Notes: generated by a model not told the origin, from the sequence alone. Positions 47,601 through 60,600 are shown, numbered from the stretch's first letter. The stretch is 64,000 nt of DNA from Terebella lapidaria (GCA_949152475.1 OX424562.1:22320209-22384208); one strand, 5' to 3'. Made by a program: numbers and translations.

Positions 47601-50600
47601 CACGTGACCAATAAATGTTTCCTGTCAATGGCACAATATAGTATCTAACCACATTTAGGGCAAATCTTTTGTGAATTCCGTATTTATATAAAATTATTTG
47701 GTAACATTGTTTTGTGAAAAAAAATTAAAGCAAAACCCATTGTCAAAGTTTTGCATGGAGGATAAGCACAATTATCATTGGTAAGATCATTGATATGGTG
47801 TGTTATAATTTTTTTCAGGATCAAAGACCCGGAATATGGCGATTTACCACAAGTATGTTCTGGACATACCATAGTAGAATAATATTCTACATCAGTGGTC
47901 CATCAATGGCATGCTTAATACACATCCTTTTTTTTGGCAACATGTCAGCGCCGAACGTCTTTTGGCATGTTTTTCGGCATGTGAATGCCATGCCACGGGC
48001 ATCAGTCCCGTGATTAGTCTGCGTTTGTCCACTGACAGCCCATGTCACGCACGCACCTCATAAAGCGGCCTAGATATAACTCTTCCTGTATATGGACCCG
48101 ATGCCGAGTTCTAATCTCGACTCGAGCGATGTTGCTCTATTCTGATAGTATTGCTCTATTCTTCAGAATAATGGCATTTTAAGGTGATCCCAAAATTATG
48201 AAACATTTGAACGCATCGTGTCCAATTAAGTGTTCTAGAATTTCAGTTATTAATAAGATCGGAAGACAGTCAATTCCGAATATTGCTGGAGTGTTTCAAT
48301 GGATGAATTAAAAGCAAAGGAATTGGTATTGTTCGATATACTCATGACATAAAACACAAACCGGTTTACGTAATGGCAAATTGTAAAATCACAATATTTC
48401 ACATAAAATATCATACTTGATGTTGCATACGACCAAGTACACTGAATAATTGCAGAAATACATCATACCTATGTATTTCTGGTCTTATGTATTTCTGATA
48501 ATTGGCATTGACTCTCCAGGATGTTGAGCGCAACGTGTTCTGATTGATATAACACCTGATGTTATGATGTACAAACGTCTTGCCCACATTCGCAAAGATA
48601 CGGCATAGTCGTTGGTGTTAAAATGCCACAAAATGGTATTGATACTATTGCCTCTCTTTGGAAATTTTTGATCGGCTTTCGATATTTGCGTGGCTTGACC
48701 TTGACGGGTTAATAGCCCTTTCGTTGGTGTTCGTTAGATATCTATTGAACCTGCAGTTACAAGCTAATTTAATTAGATTATTATATATCATAAGAACTGA
48801 AATGATTGAAAACTATCAACAATATTAATTCCTTCTGCAGCACAATGGTACTGTGGACAACGGCTTTGTTGATACCAATTACATCAGCTAACGAAGATAT
48901 ATGCTAAAAGGCAATCAGGGAAACTAGTCTCAAAACACTAACACACAAAAACAGACAGGTGAGTACGTAGTCTTGACCTACTTTTTTGGTCTGTTTTGAC
49001 AGGAAATCAATGTGTGACAGAAGGCAAAACACCCACCATCACATCTTGTGTAACAAGTAAACGTCAGGGATCCAGAGTAGCAAAAGTGGTCGCCGCATGA
49101 AACAAATGCGTGTGCAAAAATTCTTGCTGTGAGATCGTCAGTCAAATAAACTGATAAAATTGAATGATGTTTGTGCTAGAATATCAGTTCGTGCGCTGAG
49201 CGGCAGGTGGAAAAAGGTACACTGTGCTAAGCGGCACCGGAAGTTAAAGTAACTTTGTATTTGATATAGGCCGCCGCTCATGCGGCGACCAATGAATGCT
49301 TACTTTGGTTAAGTGTTTGATATCCTACTGTTCAACACATCACGAAACTGGGACAGGGTGTTCTGAGACGAAATATTACTATCGACTTCACTTGATCCGA
49401 TGAAAGTTCATTATGTTATGGTGGTTTCAAGAAGGTACAAATACAAACAAAATATGAACATCAACCTTCTGTGTGAAAATGATATGTTTTGTGTGTTGTG
49501 TGTTCAATGTGATTTCAATTATCCGAATTATGAATCACACAAGTTTGATTCATGAAAAAAAATTTCTAGTTATGTAAGTATTGAGATTTACATAGGTGAA
49601 TTGAAAGACAAAGGTGAATGATGAGAATTTATAAATCTTTCATCAACACCAAAATTCCTGTATGTTTGGACATTGTTTGGTTTACTATCACATGGGTCAA
49701 CATATCCATGATTGATATGTTAACAGTAACTGCTGGGAGTTATGATAGCCGAGGATACCTACAACTTAGTTCATTATCTCATCCATTCCATCTCCACCGT
49801 AAGGTTCGGGATTTGAAAGAAACATTTGAATGAATGAGTTAATGAATTTGTAAAATTTATTATAATAGTCTAGACAAACTAGAGAACTTTCCATGACATA
49901 TAGTAGTAGCTGCCACTGATTTACAGATACGTGACGCCATGACAACTACCCATGACTGACATTACCTATCGTGACTTTCACCCTATTTTCGTCCTTTTAT
50001 TTTCTTGACGGTTTCAGAAGCGCATTAATTCCAACTTCTTCTTCGTTTGTGTCTTCTCGAATACTTTAGTTGTTATCCCAACGAAGGTATGTGAGGCAAG
50101 CTTCATTGTCATTGTGAGGGTATTAATTGTATCAATCAGCCAGATTGTGAAAATATGGGAGCATAATTCATTGTTCTTATCATTTCTACATTTACACATC
50201 ACTACCTTACATAATCAGACTGTGTTTATGGTCGGAAAAACTCTGACACGTCATCCAATGTGGGATCCGTTACCACTCGATCAACGTTCTTTTAGTGGGC
50301 GAACATTTTGTGGCGGAGATTACCCGTCATTGCGATGACCTGATATTTTGGACGGTACATTTGTATGCAACATGTAATGAAATGTTAATTTTCTCACCAT
50401 TGATCTAAGTCTTTATTGATCATAATCATTTATGAGGTTACCACGCAGACAAGATCTAAAGTGAGTCGTAATTTCCCAAAAAGATTGTGCTTGGCATAGA
50501 GCGTCATTTGTGTTCGTGTAATGAAACTTGCATATTGGGTGGGACCAGGGCATATTTAGACATGGTTTCCAAACACAATATCAATGTTTTACTTGTTCGT

Positions 50601-50894
50601 TCATTTGCATCTCACATTCAGTAATGAGAAGATTGAGTATATAAAAATACGATATGTCGAAAGCACTGCAATATATATTCAGACTCATGTTCAACTTATG
50701 CATAGTATGTCACATGTCATGTGGGACAGCATTTTAAAAATGTTGTTACAGTGCTGAAATGACATGACATGTCAGAAAGGATAAATGATGAATGTGCCTC
50801 TAGATACTCTAATGGATACTAGCCTGGAAGTGGCTGGTGCAACCTTGACAAGTGGGCTATCCTTCTTCAGTTCTGGACTGACAAGAAAGTAAAA
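47601..50894. repeat. Segmental duplication unit 4
   Basis: Landmarks: the AACATGTCAGCGCCGAACGT block at 47939 (matched at 54460 and 57751), CACGCACGCACCTCATAAAG at 48047, the CAGACAG/GTGAGT site at 48958, and the TTTACACATCACTACC block near 50191. It contains a small palindromic insertion at 49088-49290. 50460-50880 matches 59900-60290 in unit 6. No gene is supported. Confidence 0.6.
49088..49290. mobile_element. Small MITE-like insertion with 13-base inverted ends
   Basis: GGTCGCCGCATGA (49088-49100) and its exact reverse complement TCATGCGGCGACC (49278-49290) bound about 200 bases absent from the matching place in unit 6 (about 58750). The block is GC-richer than its surroundings, with AGCGGCA words at both sides of the middle. 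No target duplication was clear. Confidence 0.5.
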
Positions 50895-51405
50895 ATTATC
50901 CCATGGGCTAAGAAAGTTTACCGGAGAAATGTTTAGTGTTGGACCACAATTTTGTCTGAAAAAAATTGCCGTTTTGACGTTTCTAGGTCATTGAAAATGA
51001 CACATCTGGTGAATTGTAAATTCACCAGATGTGATTTCCCATTTGAATGTGACAATATTTAAGCTCTATCTTGAAGTCTTCTATGAGTTTATTCAATACA
51101 GCTCCTATTTTGAAGGAAAAAATTCGGGTAAAAATTTTCCAAAAAAACCCCGGAAAAATAATTCAATGGCAACAATTTTTTTTGGCGGAAACTACCTCAA
51201 AACGAATAGCGACTTGATTCGGGCATAACATTTTTTTTTCGCCAACCCATCGAAAAATCAAAATACCACCACACGCAGATTGGGGACTCAAGGACAACGG
51301 AACTTATACAAATCATGAAAGTAAATAAAGAAATCTTTTGAGAAAATCAGACAGCTTTCGAGAAATTGGTAGACCCAAAAATGCCAGAAGTCATACGATT
51401 TTTCA
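50895..51405. mobile_element. Helitron-like relic, related to 26303-27470
   Basis: Begins TTATCCCATGGGCTAAGAAA directly after GAAAGTAAAAA, which in units 5 and 6 continues differently (55285, 60318). It shares the head GGGCTAAGA..GTTTACCGGAGAAAT with 39070 and the interior word GGACAACGGAACTTATAC (51291-51308) with 27194. The tandem array is missing. Right edge approximate. Confidence 0.45.
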
Positions 51406-51664
51406 AATATATACAAATTGTGCAAAGTGTAGCAGATGTTATCGAAATATCGACCTGTTGCAAAATATTGACCTGCTGCCACCAATATATGCACTGATGA
51501 TACCAATAGAATCATAAACTAGACGTCAAGGCCTGAAGATGCCTTGGGGCATTTCGTGTGAGTTCTATTCCTACCTAACATTTACCTAAGAGACCGCGTA
51601 GAACCATAATGACTCTGAATCTGTCCGTGGTCAAAGTTTAAGTGACATACCCCGTCCTTAGGCA

Positions 51665-53317
51665 TTTTTGCGTTTCGCTCTACGACGGACCGTTTCTGAG
51701 ATATGGCAAACAGGAAGTGCTGAGTCGGCAAAAAAAAATTCGACACCAGAAGTCGTCTCGACGCAAGATACCCTCTAGACTAGTTAGTCTAGTGCCAGGA
51801 GGCCGGAATTGAGCTCCGTTTCGCTCTACGTCGCACCATTTCCGAGATACGGCCAAACAGGAAGTGCCGAGTCGGCGAAAAAAAAATTCGACACCAAGGG
51901 TCGTCTCGACCCAAGATACACACTAGACTAGTTTGTCTAGTGCCAAAAGGCCGAAATTGAGCTCCGTTTCGCTCTACGACGCACCGTTTCCGAGATATGG
52001 CCAAACAGGAAGTGGCGAGTCGGCGAAAAAAAAATTCGACACCAGGGGTCGTCTCGACCGAAGATACACACTAGACTAGTTTGTCTAGTGCCAGGAGGCC
52101 GAAATTGAGCTCCGTTTCGCTCTACGACGCACCGTTTCCGAGATACGGCCAAACAGGAAGTGCCGAGTCGGCGAAAAAAAAAATCGACACCAGGGGTCGT
52201 TTCGACCCAAGATACCCCCTAGACTAGTTTGTCTAGTGCCAAGAGGCCGAAATTGAGCTCCGTTTCTCTCTACGACGCACCGTTTCCGAGACACGGCCAA
52301 ACAGGAAGTGCCGAGTCGGCCAAAAAAAAATTCGACACCAGGGGTCGTCTCGACCCCAGATACACACTAGACTAGTTTGTCTAGTGTCAAAAGGCCGAAA
52401 TTGAGCTCCGTTTCACTCTACGACACACCGTTTCCGAGATACGGCCAAACAGGAAGTGCCGAGTCGGCGAAAAAAAAATTCGACACCAGGGGTCGTCTCG
52501 ACCGAAGATACACACTAGACTAGTTTGTCTAGTGCCAGGAGGCCGAAATTGAGCTCCGTTTCGCTCTACGACGCACCGTTTCCAAGATACGGCCAAACAG
52601 GAAGTGCTAGTTTCCTGGGTCGTTTCGACCCAAGATACCCCCCTAGACTAGTTTGTCTAGTGCCAGAAGGCCGAAATTGAGCTCCGTTTCGCTCTACGAC
52701 GTACCGTTTCCGAGATACGGACAAACAGGAAGTGCCGAGTCGGCGAAAAAAAAAATCGACACCAGGGGTCATTTCGACCCAAGTTACACACTAGACTAGT
52801 TTGTCCAGTGCCAGGAGGCCGAAATTGAGCTCTGTTTTGCTCTACGACGCACCGTTTCCGAGATACGGCCAAACAGGAAGTGCCGAGTCGGCGGAAAAAA
52901 AAATCGACACCAGGGGTCGTTTTGACCCAAGATACACGCTAGACTAGTTTGTCTAGTGCCAGGAGGCCGAAATTGAGCTCCGTTTCGCTCTACGACATAC
53001 CGTTTCCGAGATACGGCCAAACAGGAAGTGCCGAGTCGGCGAAAAAAAAAATCGACACCAGGGGTCGTTTCGACCCAAGATACACACTAGACTAGTTTGT
53101 CTAGTGCCAGGAGGCCGAAATTGAGCTCCGTTTTGCTCTACGACATACCGTTTCCGAGATACGGCCAAACAGGAAGTGCCGAGTCGGCGAAAAAAAAAAT
53201 CGACACCAGGGGTCGTTTCGACCCAAGATACCCCCTAGACTAGTTTGTCTAGTGCCAGGAGGCCGAAATTGAGCTCCGTTTCGCTCTACGACACACCGTT
53301 TCCGAGATATGCAAGAA
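51665..53317. repeat. Tandem satellite array, about 11 copies of 148 bases
   Basis: GGCCGAAATTGAGCTCCG recurs at 51801 (variant), 51949, 52097, 52245, 52393, 52541, 52669, 52817, 52965, 53113 and 53261. The spacing is exactly 148 except one copy shortened to 128 (52541-52668, lacking the CGAGTCGGCGAAAA part). Each full unit contains CCGAGATACGGCCAAACAGG and the inverted repeat CTAGACTAGTTTGTCTAG. Minus-strand frames of about 71 codons repeat with the unit and are not genes. Confidence 0.95.
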
Positions 53318-53594
53318 AGCCTCAAGGATGAATCAGCAAAAATTCTTCCGAGCTCTAGGTCAAAGGTCGTTCGACGGAGTGATCCCAAAATCAATAGGGT
53401 TCTTCCTTGGTGGTATATGAAACCAAGTCTCAAAATCAACCTTGATTTCATCCTCACGGACCTCACGGACCCCGGAGCCGCCTCCAAAACAATAGGGGTC
53501 TTCCATGTAATATTTCTGACCAGTGGTGTAAATTTGGACAAGATCCGTTCAGGCGTTCCCGAGTTATTGATCGGAAACCAAAACGACGGAAAGT

Positions 53595-53608
53595 AAAAAA
53601 AAAAGAAG

Positions 53609-53642
<34 letters not shown>
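53595..53642. repeat. Poly-A tract
   Basis: Almost uninterrupted A for 48 bases (one AAGAAG interruption) inside the Helitron-like element, 40 bases before its right edge. Possible length uncertainty in assembly. Confidence 0.95.
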
Positions 53643-53644
<2 letters not shown>

Positions 53645-53682
53645 AGACAAAACCATAAGGGCATTTCGGGCCGAAATGCCCT

Positions 53683-56600
53683 AATAAAACACTTCTGGAA
53701 TAGGAATGAAGCCCTACTAAATACACACCAATCCCACACCAGTAGCATCACGGGTGGTAAATGTGTAAACATATAATTGCTTCACAACTGATCTGAATAA
53801 ATTAGAAATCCCCCCCAAAATAAACCATCGGTTCAGATAATTATCGCTAGTCAGTTCACGATACCTAATTTGGATAACTTACCCCATCTATTTCCAGCCC
53901 TGAGGTTAGACTTTGCATTCCAATGAAATATTCAAATGAAACATATATTCACAAATTTGCCAGACACATTAGAAATATTTCCGTGACATTGAGTAGTGGC
54001 GAGGCCTTATATATGCGGAGATGCTTACAGTAGTGACGTCATGAAGACCACCCATGACTGGCGTTGTGTCGCGTGACTCTCATACTGTTTTTTGTTCTTC
54101 AAATTTCTTTGGTGTTTCTCATGTTAAGTAATTCCAAGACATTAATTCTTCGTTTTTCTTCAAGTAACTGTTACTTATTATCCTATTAACGGAATGAAAG
54201 TGTGACATGGCAATAGTCAATAACATAAAGCTGATGTGCAGCCAGCGATGGTGTGTAAAGATGGCGACACAATTCATTGCTCCTATTTGCACATCAACAC
54301 CTCCACTATCAAACTGTGTTTATGGTCGGATAACCCTGAAACATTGACAGATTTAGTACCTCTCTGGAATCTGTTTAGTTATGTTTATTGATTTGTTTCA
54401 CATTCGATGACCGTTGACTTCTGGGAAGCCAGCAATGACAAGATTTACCTGTTTCGGCAACATGTCAAAACCGAAATTCTCGGGCTGTTTTCGTTATGTG
54501 AGCCCCACGCCATGGGCAATAATTCCATGATTAGTCTGCGCTTGTCCACTGACAGCTTATATCACGTACGCTGCTCATAAAACGGCCTAGAATTAACCCT
54601 TCCTGTATGTGGACCCAATATATAATTATATTCTCGAGCTATGTTTCTGTATTCTGATAATATTGCTCTATTACTCAGGATAATGGCGTTTTTAGATGAT
54701 TTCGAAATCGTGAAATCTTTGAACACATGGTTTTTATTTGAATGCTCTTGAATTTCAATTATTAGCAAGATCAGAAGACACCCAGAGTATTGCTGGAATA
54801 TTTCTAATGAATTAAAAGCAAATGAATTGGTATTGTTCCACAAGTTTTTGACATACAACACAAACCACTTAACGTAATGGCATATTGTAGAAATCCCAAA
54901 ATGTCATATATCATTTTTGAACTTGTGCATACGGCCAAGTACAACAATTAGGTTGAACTGAGTCCTCCTCAGGATGCTCAACATATTCTGATTGTTATGA
55001 CACGCACCTGACGTCTTTGTAGATTTACAAAGATGTAGCGATGTGGCGTAATCGTTCTTTTTGAAATTTCACCAAGTGGTATTGATACTCCAACTATTGT
55101 CTTTGGAAATCGATGATCATCCTTTGATATTTGCGTGGCTTGACCTTGTCGAGTAAATAGCCGTTTCGTCTATATGTTTAGTTATATTTTCAACCAATTG
55201 CAAAATCCTGAGATCATATTCATTACATCATATTCATTATTTCCCTTTTGCAATCATTCTTTGTAAATGGTGAACTGTCAAGAAAGTAAAAAGAAAAAAA
55301 ACCAGTACACATCTTGTCATTATAAATTACTGTTTAGTAAAATAATCATGACTCAAAACTTGATGACATGTTACCAAACTAGTCTTCAGTACTAAATTCA
55401 GTTTTTTGTGATACTGGATATGTGAAACGATGATGTGAACCGATCGAATATACATAGAAATTTCATAGACGAGGAGCAAAGCACTATACTAATATAGAGT
55501 AGGTCGGGTGTTCTAAAACGAGACAAAAATCTACGTAAATTACACACATGCTGACAATCGCTAGGGAATTAGGAGCTGACGAAACAATGATAGACACCAG
55601 GGACATAAGCGAGGGGCGTTACTTCCTGGTATACCCTGGAAAAATCATTTATGAACTAAGTCAAAACATATCACACTTCAGTCAGTCTGCTTATCTGTAC
55701 ATATTCTTCACCGACGAAGTTTGAAATATATGCTATAAAAAACCATCATTCACAATGTACAAATATATGTCTGTATGCTTTGTATTATCTATTCACTCTG
55801 CAGCTCTTAACCAAGACTATAACAATGGAACATCAGTGGACATTCCACAAATGCAGTAATTAGTAGCGACTGATCACTGTCGGATCAGTTTTGTTGTGAC
55901 AGTGGAGCGACTTGTTTTTTGGACGTATTTAGTGCAATGACGTCAGGTAAAGTGGTTTTATGGCGTGGCTCACATCGTGGACATTATTTCTATTACCATG
56001 ATGCCTTTGCACACAATACCTAGAGAGAATATCTGTGGGTGAATCCCGTGATCACATTGAGGTGTTTGTCCTGCAGTGCAGTATAACTGCTATAAAACAT
56101 ATGAGATAACAGGAACCTGAAACCATGAAAATTAGGAAAAAATGTGTAAAATGGATTAACGGATGTGTGATCATAGTTCGGGATTGTGATCCAATTCGAT
56201 TATCTCCCTGAATCATTCATTGAAAAGATTCGATCGTCTCGAAAGAACAGATGTGATATACTGCTGACATTTTGGATATTTTAACACTAACATTTTTATG
56301 GTTGGTTGGTGTTGTTCAGTTAAACTGGTATGTACGAAAGTTTCATTCATTGTTGAAGTTTAAGTATATCCACCCGTCAGGGTGTCACGCACCCATAGTG
56401 TGGCGATATTAAATCAATGGATATAATAAATTAATGAATACTACCAACGGATATATGAGTATAGGTGTAGAGCCCTGACATTTCGCATCAGGACACACCA
56501 TCCTGTGCAGATATGTGTTGCTTATGCCCTAAATTCCTGAGCAGTTTAGAGAACGGACCAGAATCTTTGGATCATGAACAATCAGAGTTTGTTCACCACA

Positions 56601-57600
56601 ACGCAACGTAATAAATGCTCGTTCTTTTGGCTAATACAGTTGTGAATGTAGTTCTGATTCGTTGTTGCTTCAGTGAATACTCGACCAGTGCCCACAAAGG
56701 CGACCGAATCAGCATCCACAGAGGAAGTTTATCCTGACAAAACACTGGAATTGGAACAGAATCTGAAGCTTATTCAGAAATCTCTTTCCTCGAAGATCAA
56801 CAACGAGACCCTGGCATTAGTAAACAACAAAGGTCACAATGGATGGCGAGTGAATGTAAACACATCTATGTCATCAACGTCAATATAAGCTTGAAGTCGA
56901 AATTTCGTTATATTTTATCCTTTCTAATTACTTTATCCGGTATCGCCGTTATTGCTATCGCCTAAAAGGGAAAGGCTCACATTTACGAGCGCAAGATACT
57001 TTCAAAAACCTGCAATACATATTCCGCCAAATTACACTTTTGATATGCCTGTACCCTGTACCCGTAATACGCCAGAAATAGGCCTTGGGGTTTCCAAGTG
57101 TCATTACACTGCGAGCGTGTCATAAATTTGTGAGGATAAAATGATGGATGTGCCCCTTGACAATCCCAAATCTATTTCAAATTGGAACTAATTTTTTTCC
57201 AATGTCGGAATTAGTTTGTGATCTCTGATCAAGCCAAGCATGGGAGTTGGCTGGGCAAGGAAAGTTTATGGATAATATGGATCTGTGGCATGTTTATACA
57301 TTAATACAGAAGAGACAATAAACGTTAAAGTTGTACTTCACATCTCCCTTTAAATTTCACAATTTATATTTCAAAGAAGTTATCAGGTAGCAAATCACTT
57401 ACTGAGACGGACACGGTCAAATCAAAACGTAGTCACACTGTTTAATGAACGTTTCCTATCAATGACGCAATGCAATATTCAATCAATTCTGTAGTTATAT
57501 GGAAAGTATTTAGTAGTATTCTGTGGTAATTTTTAAAGAAAAAAACCATTTGTTGTTGAAGTTTTTGCATAGTGGACAAGCATAGTTGGTGATATTGTTG
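53683..57600. repeat. Segmental duplication unit 5
   Basis: Starts with the second half of the split R1 copy. Landmarks: a minus-strand GGTAAGT at 53883 with TTATATA at 54007-54013, the TGACGTCATGAAGACCACCC block at 54034, the cassette with AACATGTCAAAACCGAA at 54460, and a plus-strand GCTATAAAACATAT at 56089. 55270-56260 matches 60290-61280 in unit 6; 56490-57200 matches 46690-47400 in unit 3. No gene except the exon-like block at 56660. Confidence 0.6.
56660..56888 (+). other. Exon-like open block (possible coding exon)
   Basis: Preceded by an acceptor-like TTGTTGCTTCAG/TGAATAC. The frame runs to TAA at 56886-56888 and reads RPVPTKATESASTEEVYP, then a charged Leu/Lys-rich stretch (LELEQNLKLIQKSLSSKIN) that could form a short coiled coil, then ALVNNKGHNGWRVNVNTS. 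The matching block in unit 3 is broken. A donor-like CAAC/GTAATAA precedes it at about 56607, where unit 2 has a better CAAC/GTAAGTAG. The frames across that junction do not join cleanly, so a gene is not established. Confidence 0.25.
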
Positions 57601-60600
57601 ATATAATGAGTTATTTTTTCAAAGACTCAACTTGGTATTTTGAATTTCACTACGATTAGTTTCTGGGTAAATTATACTCAAAAGTAGTAGAATATTTTCT
57701 CATCACCATTGGTCCATCAACGGAATACATATAAACCATTTTTCTCTGGCAACATGTCAACACCGAATTCTCGGGAACATTTTTCCGTTATGTGAATCCC
57801 ACGTCACGGGCAACAATCTCTTGATTAGTTTGGGCTTGTCCACTGACAGGGTATGTCACGCACGCATCTAATAAAGCGGCCTAGAATTAACTCTTCCCGC
57901 ATGTGAACCCAATATCTAATTATATTCTCGAACCATGTTGCAATATTCTGATAATACTGATCTATTCCTCAGGATAATGGCGTTTTAAGGTGATATTAAA
58001 ATACAATTGTGAAACATTTGAATGCACAGTGTTCAATTGAATGCTCTTGAATTTCAGTTATTAGCAAGATCAGAAGTACCCAGAATTTTGCTGGAGTAAT
58101 TCAACGAATGAATTAAAAGCAAATGAATTGGTTTTGTTCGACGAGTTTTTGACATACATCACAAACCAGTTAACGTAATGGCATATTGTAGAAATCCCAA
58201 AATGTCATATAAAATATCATTTTTGAACCTGCATACGGCCAAGTCCACTGATTAATTGAATTGACTCTTCTGCATAATGGTTAAAATGATTTGATTGTTA
58301 TGACCAGCACCTGATATTTTGATGTACAGACGTTTTGTCCACATTTGGAAATCTCTGATCAGGTTTTGATATTTGGGTGGCTTGACCTTGACGACTAACT
58401 AGCCTTTTCGTCGATATGTTTAGTTATATTTCAACCAGCTGCAAAATCCTGAGATCATATTCATTAGAAAACTCAAGTACCCAAATGATTGAAAAGTATC
58501 AACATTTTTGTTCCCTTTTGAAGCTCAATGATAATGTGGACAAAAGCTTCTCTTGAAACCAACTACAGCAGCTAGCGAAGAAAGAATGCACTGGAAGGCA
58601 ATCAAGCAAATTAGTTCCAAAACACACACACAAACAGACAGGTGAGTATGTAACCTTGGCCTAGCTATTTTTCTCAGTCTGTTTTGATAGGAAATAAATG
58701 TGGGACAGAAGGCAACAACACCCATCATCATATCTGGTGTAATGAGTGCATCGGGTAAGTGTTTGATGTCATTCTGTATTGATGTCAATATATAGCGAAC
58801 GTAGAGTGGGATGTTCTGAGACTGTTATGGATATATAGATATTGCTATGGATTTCATTTGATCCGATGGAAGTTCATTATGCTATGATTTTTTTCAAGAA
58901 TGCACACAGATAAACATCAGCATGTTATGTGAAAATGATATTTTTTGTAGAATGTATGTTCAATTTTATTTAAATTATCCAAATTATGCACCACACATGT
59001 TTGATTAGTATGACAAAATATTATATTCATGGGTATGTGAGATTTACATAACTGCCAATATATTACCGGAATTAAAGACAACGGTGAATGATGAAAATCA
59101 ATGAATGGTTCCTATATGTTTTGGTTTACTATCATAACGACCATTATATGATTGATATGTTAACAACAACTGTTGCTAGTTCTCTGATGATAGCCGAGGA
59201 CAACTACAACTTAGTTCAATATCTTATCCTTTCTGTCTCCACTGTCAGATTCGGGATTCAAACGAAATATTCTCATGAAACGAGTTAATGAATTTGCGAA
59301 ATTTACCACTACAGGTTAGAAAAAGTAGAGCATTTTCCGTGACATTAAGTATTGGCTGCCACTGTTATACAGATAAATTTACAATAGTGAAGCCATGAAG
59401 ATTACATCTGGTTGAAATTGTATGACATGACTTTCACCCTATTTTTGTCCCTCGGTATTCTTGAGGGTTTCTGATGCTCAGTAATTTCCTTTGTTTGTTT
59501 GTCAAATACGTTCGTTGTAATCTCAACGAAAAGAATGTACGACAAGCATGTGTGTCATTGTGCTTGTTATAATTGTACCAATCAGCGAAGCTATGAAAAT
59601 ACGGGAGCACAATTCATTGCTCTTATCAGTGCCAGATTTGCACATCATTACCCTCCACCATCAGACTGTGTTTATGGTCGGATAAACTCTGACACATTGA
59701 CAAGAGATTTAGTACCAATGCGGGATCCGTTCCCACTTGATGGCCGTCCATTATTGGACAGACGGTCAGTGGCAGATCATTGTGATGACCTTCTAACATT
59801 TTGGACAGTCAATGTGTGCACAAAATCAAATGTTAATTCTCTCATCATTGATTTTGATTCTCCATAGCTCATATTAATTCATGGTGTTGAAACGCACGCA
59901 AGATATGGAGTGAGTCGTAATATACGTGAAGTTTGAAATGAAGTTTTGAAATCAAACGTCCATATTCGATGGACCAGGGGCAAATTCAGCCATGGTTTCC
60001 AAACACAATATCAATGTTTTACTTCCGTTCATTTGCATATCACATTTAGTATGGAGACGAGTGACCATATGCAAACACAACGTCGAAAGTGCTGCAATAT
60101 ATATTCAGACTTATGTTTCAGTTATGCATAGTATGTCACATGTGGGACATCATCTTAAAAGTGTAGTTACAGTGCTGATATGACAGGACATGTAAGAAAG
60201 GATAGAAAGATGGATGTGCCTCTATATATCCTAATGGAGCCGAGCGTGGGAGTGGCTGGTGCGACCTTGGCAAGTGTGTTATCCTTCTTTGTAATGGTGA
60301 ACTGTCAAGAAAGTAAAAAAAACAAACAGCGCACACCTTGTCATTATAAATTACTGTTTAGTAAAATAATCATGACTCAAAACTTGATGACATGTTACCC
60401 AACTAGTCTTCAGTAATAAATTAAGTTTTTTGTGATACTGGATATGTGAAACGATAATGTGAACCGATCAAATATACATAGGAATTCCATAGATGAGGAG
60501 CAAAACACTATACGTATATAGAATAGGTCGGGTTTTCTAAAATGAGACAAAAATCTAAGTTACACACATGCAAATGCTGACAGTCGCTAGGGAGTTAGGA

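Larger units (their letters stand above)
51519..53682. mobile_element. Helitron-like (pearl/HINE-type) element with a 148-base array
   Basis: About 2.16 kb splitting an R1 repeat: R1 sequence stops at ATCATAAA (51518) and resumes at AATAAAACACTTCTGGAATA (53683). On the minus strand it starts TTAGGGCATTTCGGCCCGAA, a perfect palindrome region, and ends with hairpin ATGCCCCAAGGCAT, a short spacer and GTCTAG followed by T. The 3' end GTCTAG and A/T target match the element at 38962-42170. Contents: about 11 copies of a 148-base unit, then unique sequence (53317-53590) and a long A-run. Layout resembles bivalve pearl elements and non-autonomous Helentrons; that naming is inference. Confidence 0.65.

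Noticed and set aside
51789..53168. Series of minus-strand frames of about 71 codons with near-identical translations
   Set aside because: They repeat with the 148-base satellite, which is not a multiple of three, and each restarts in a new register. They are products of the repeat, not genes.
53101..53772. 223-codon minus frame with a long phenylalanine run
   Set aside because: The run is the poly-A tract read on the other strand, and the rest is satellite and element sequence.
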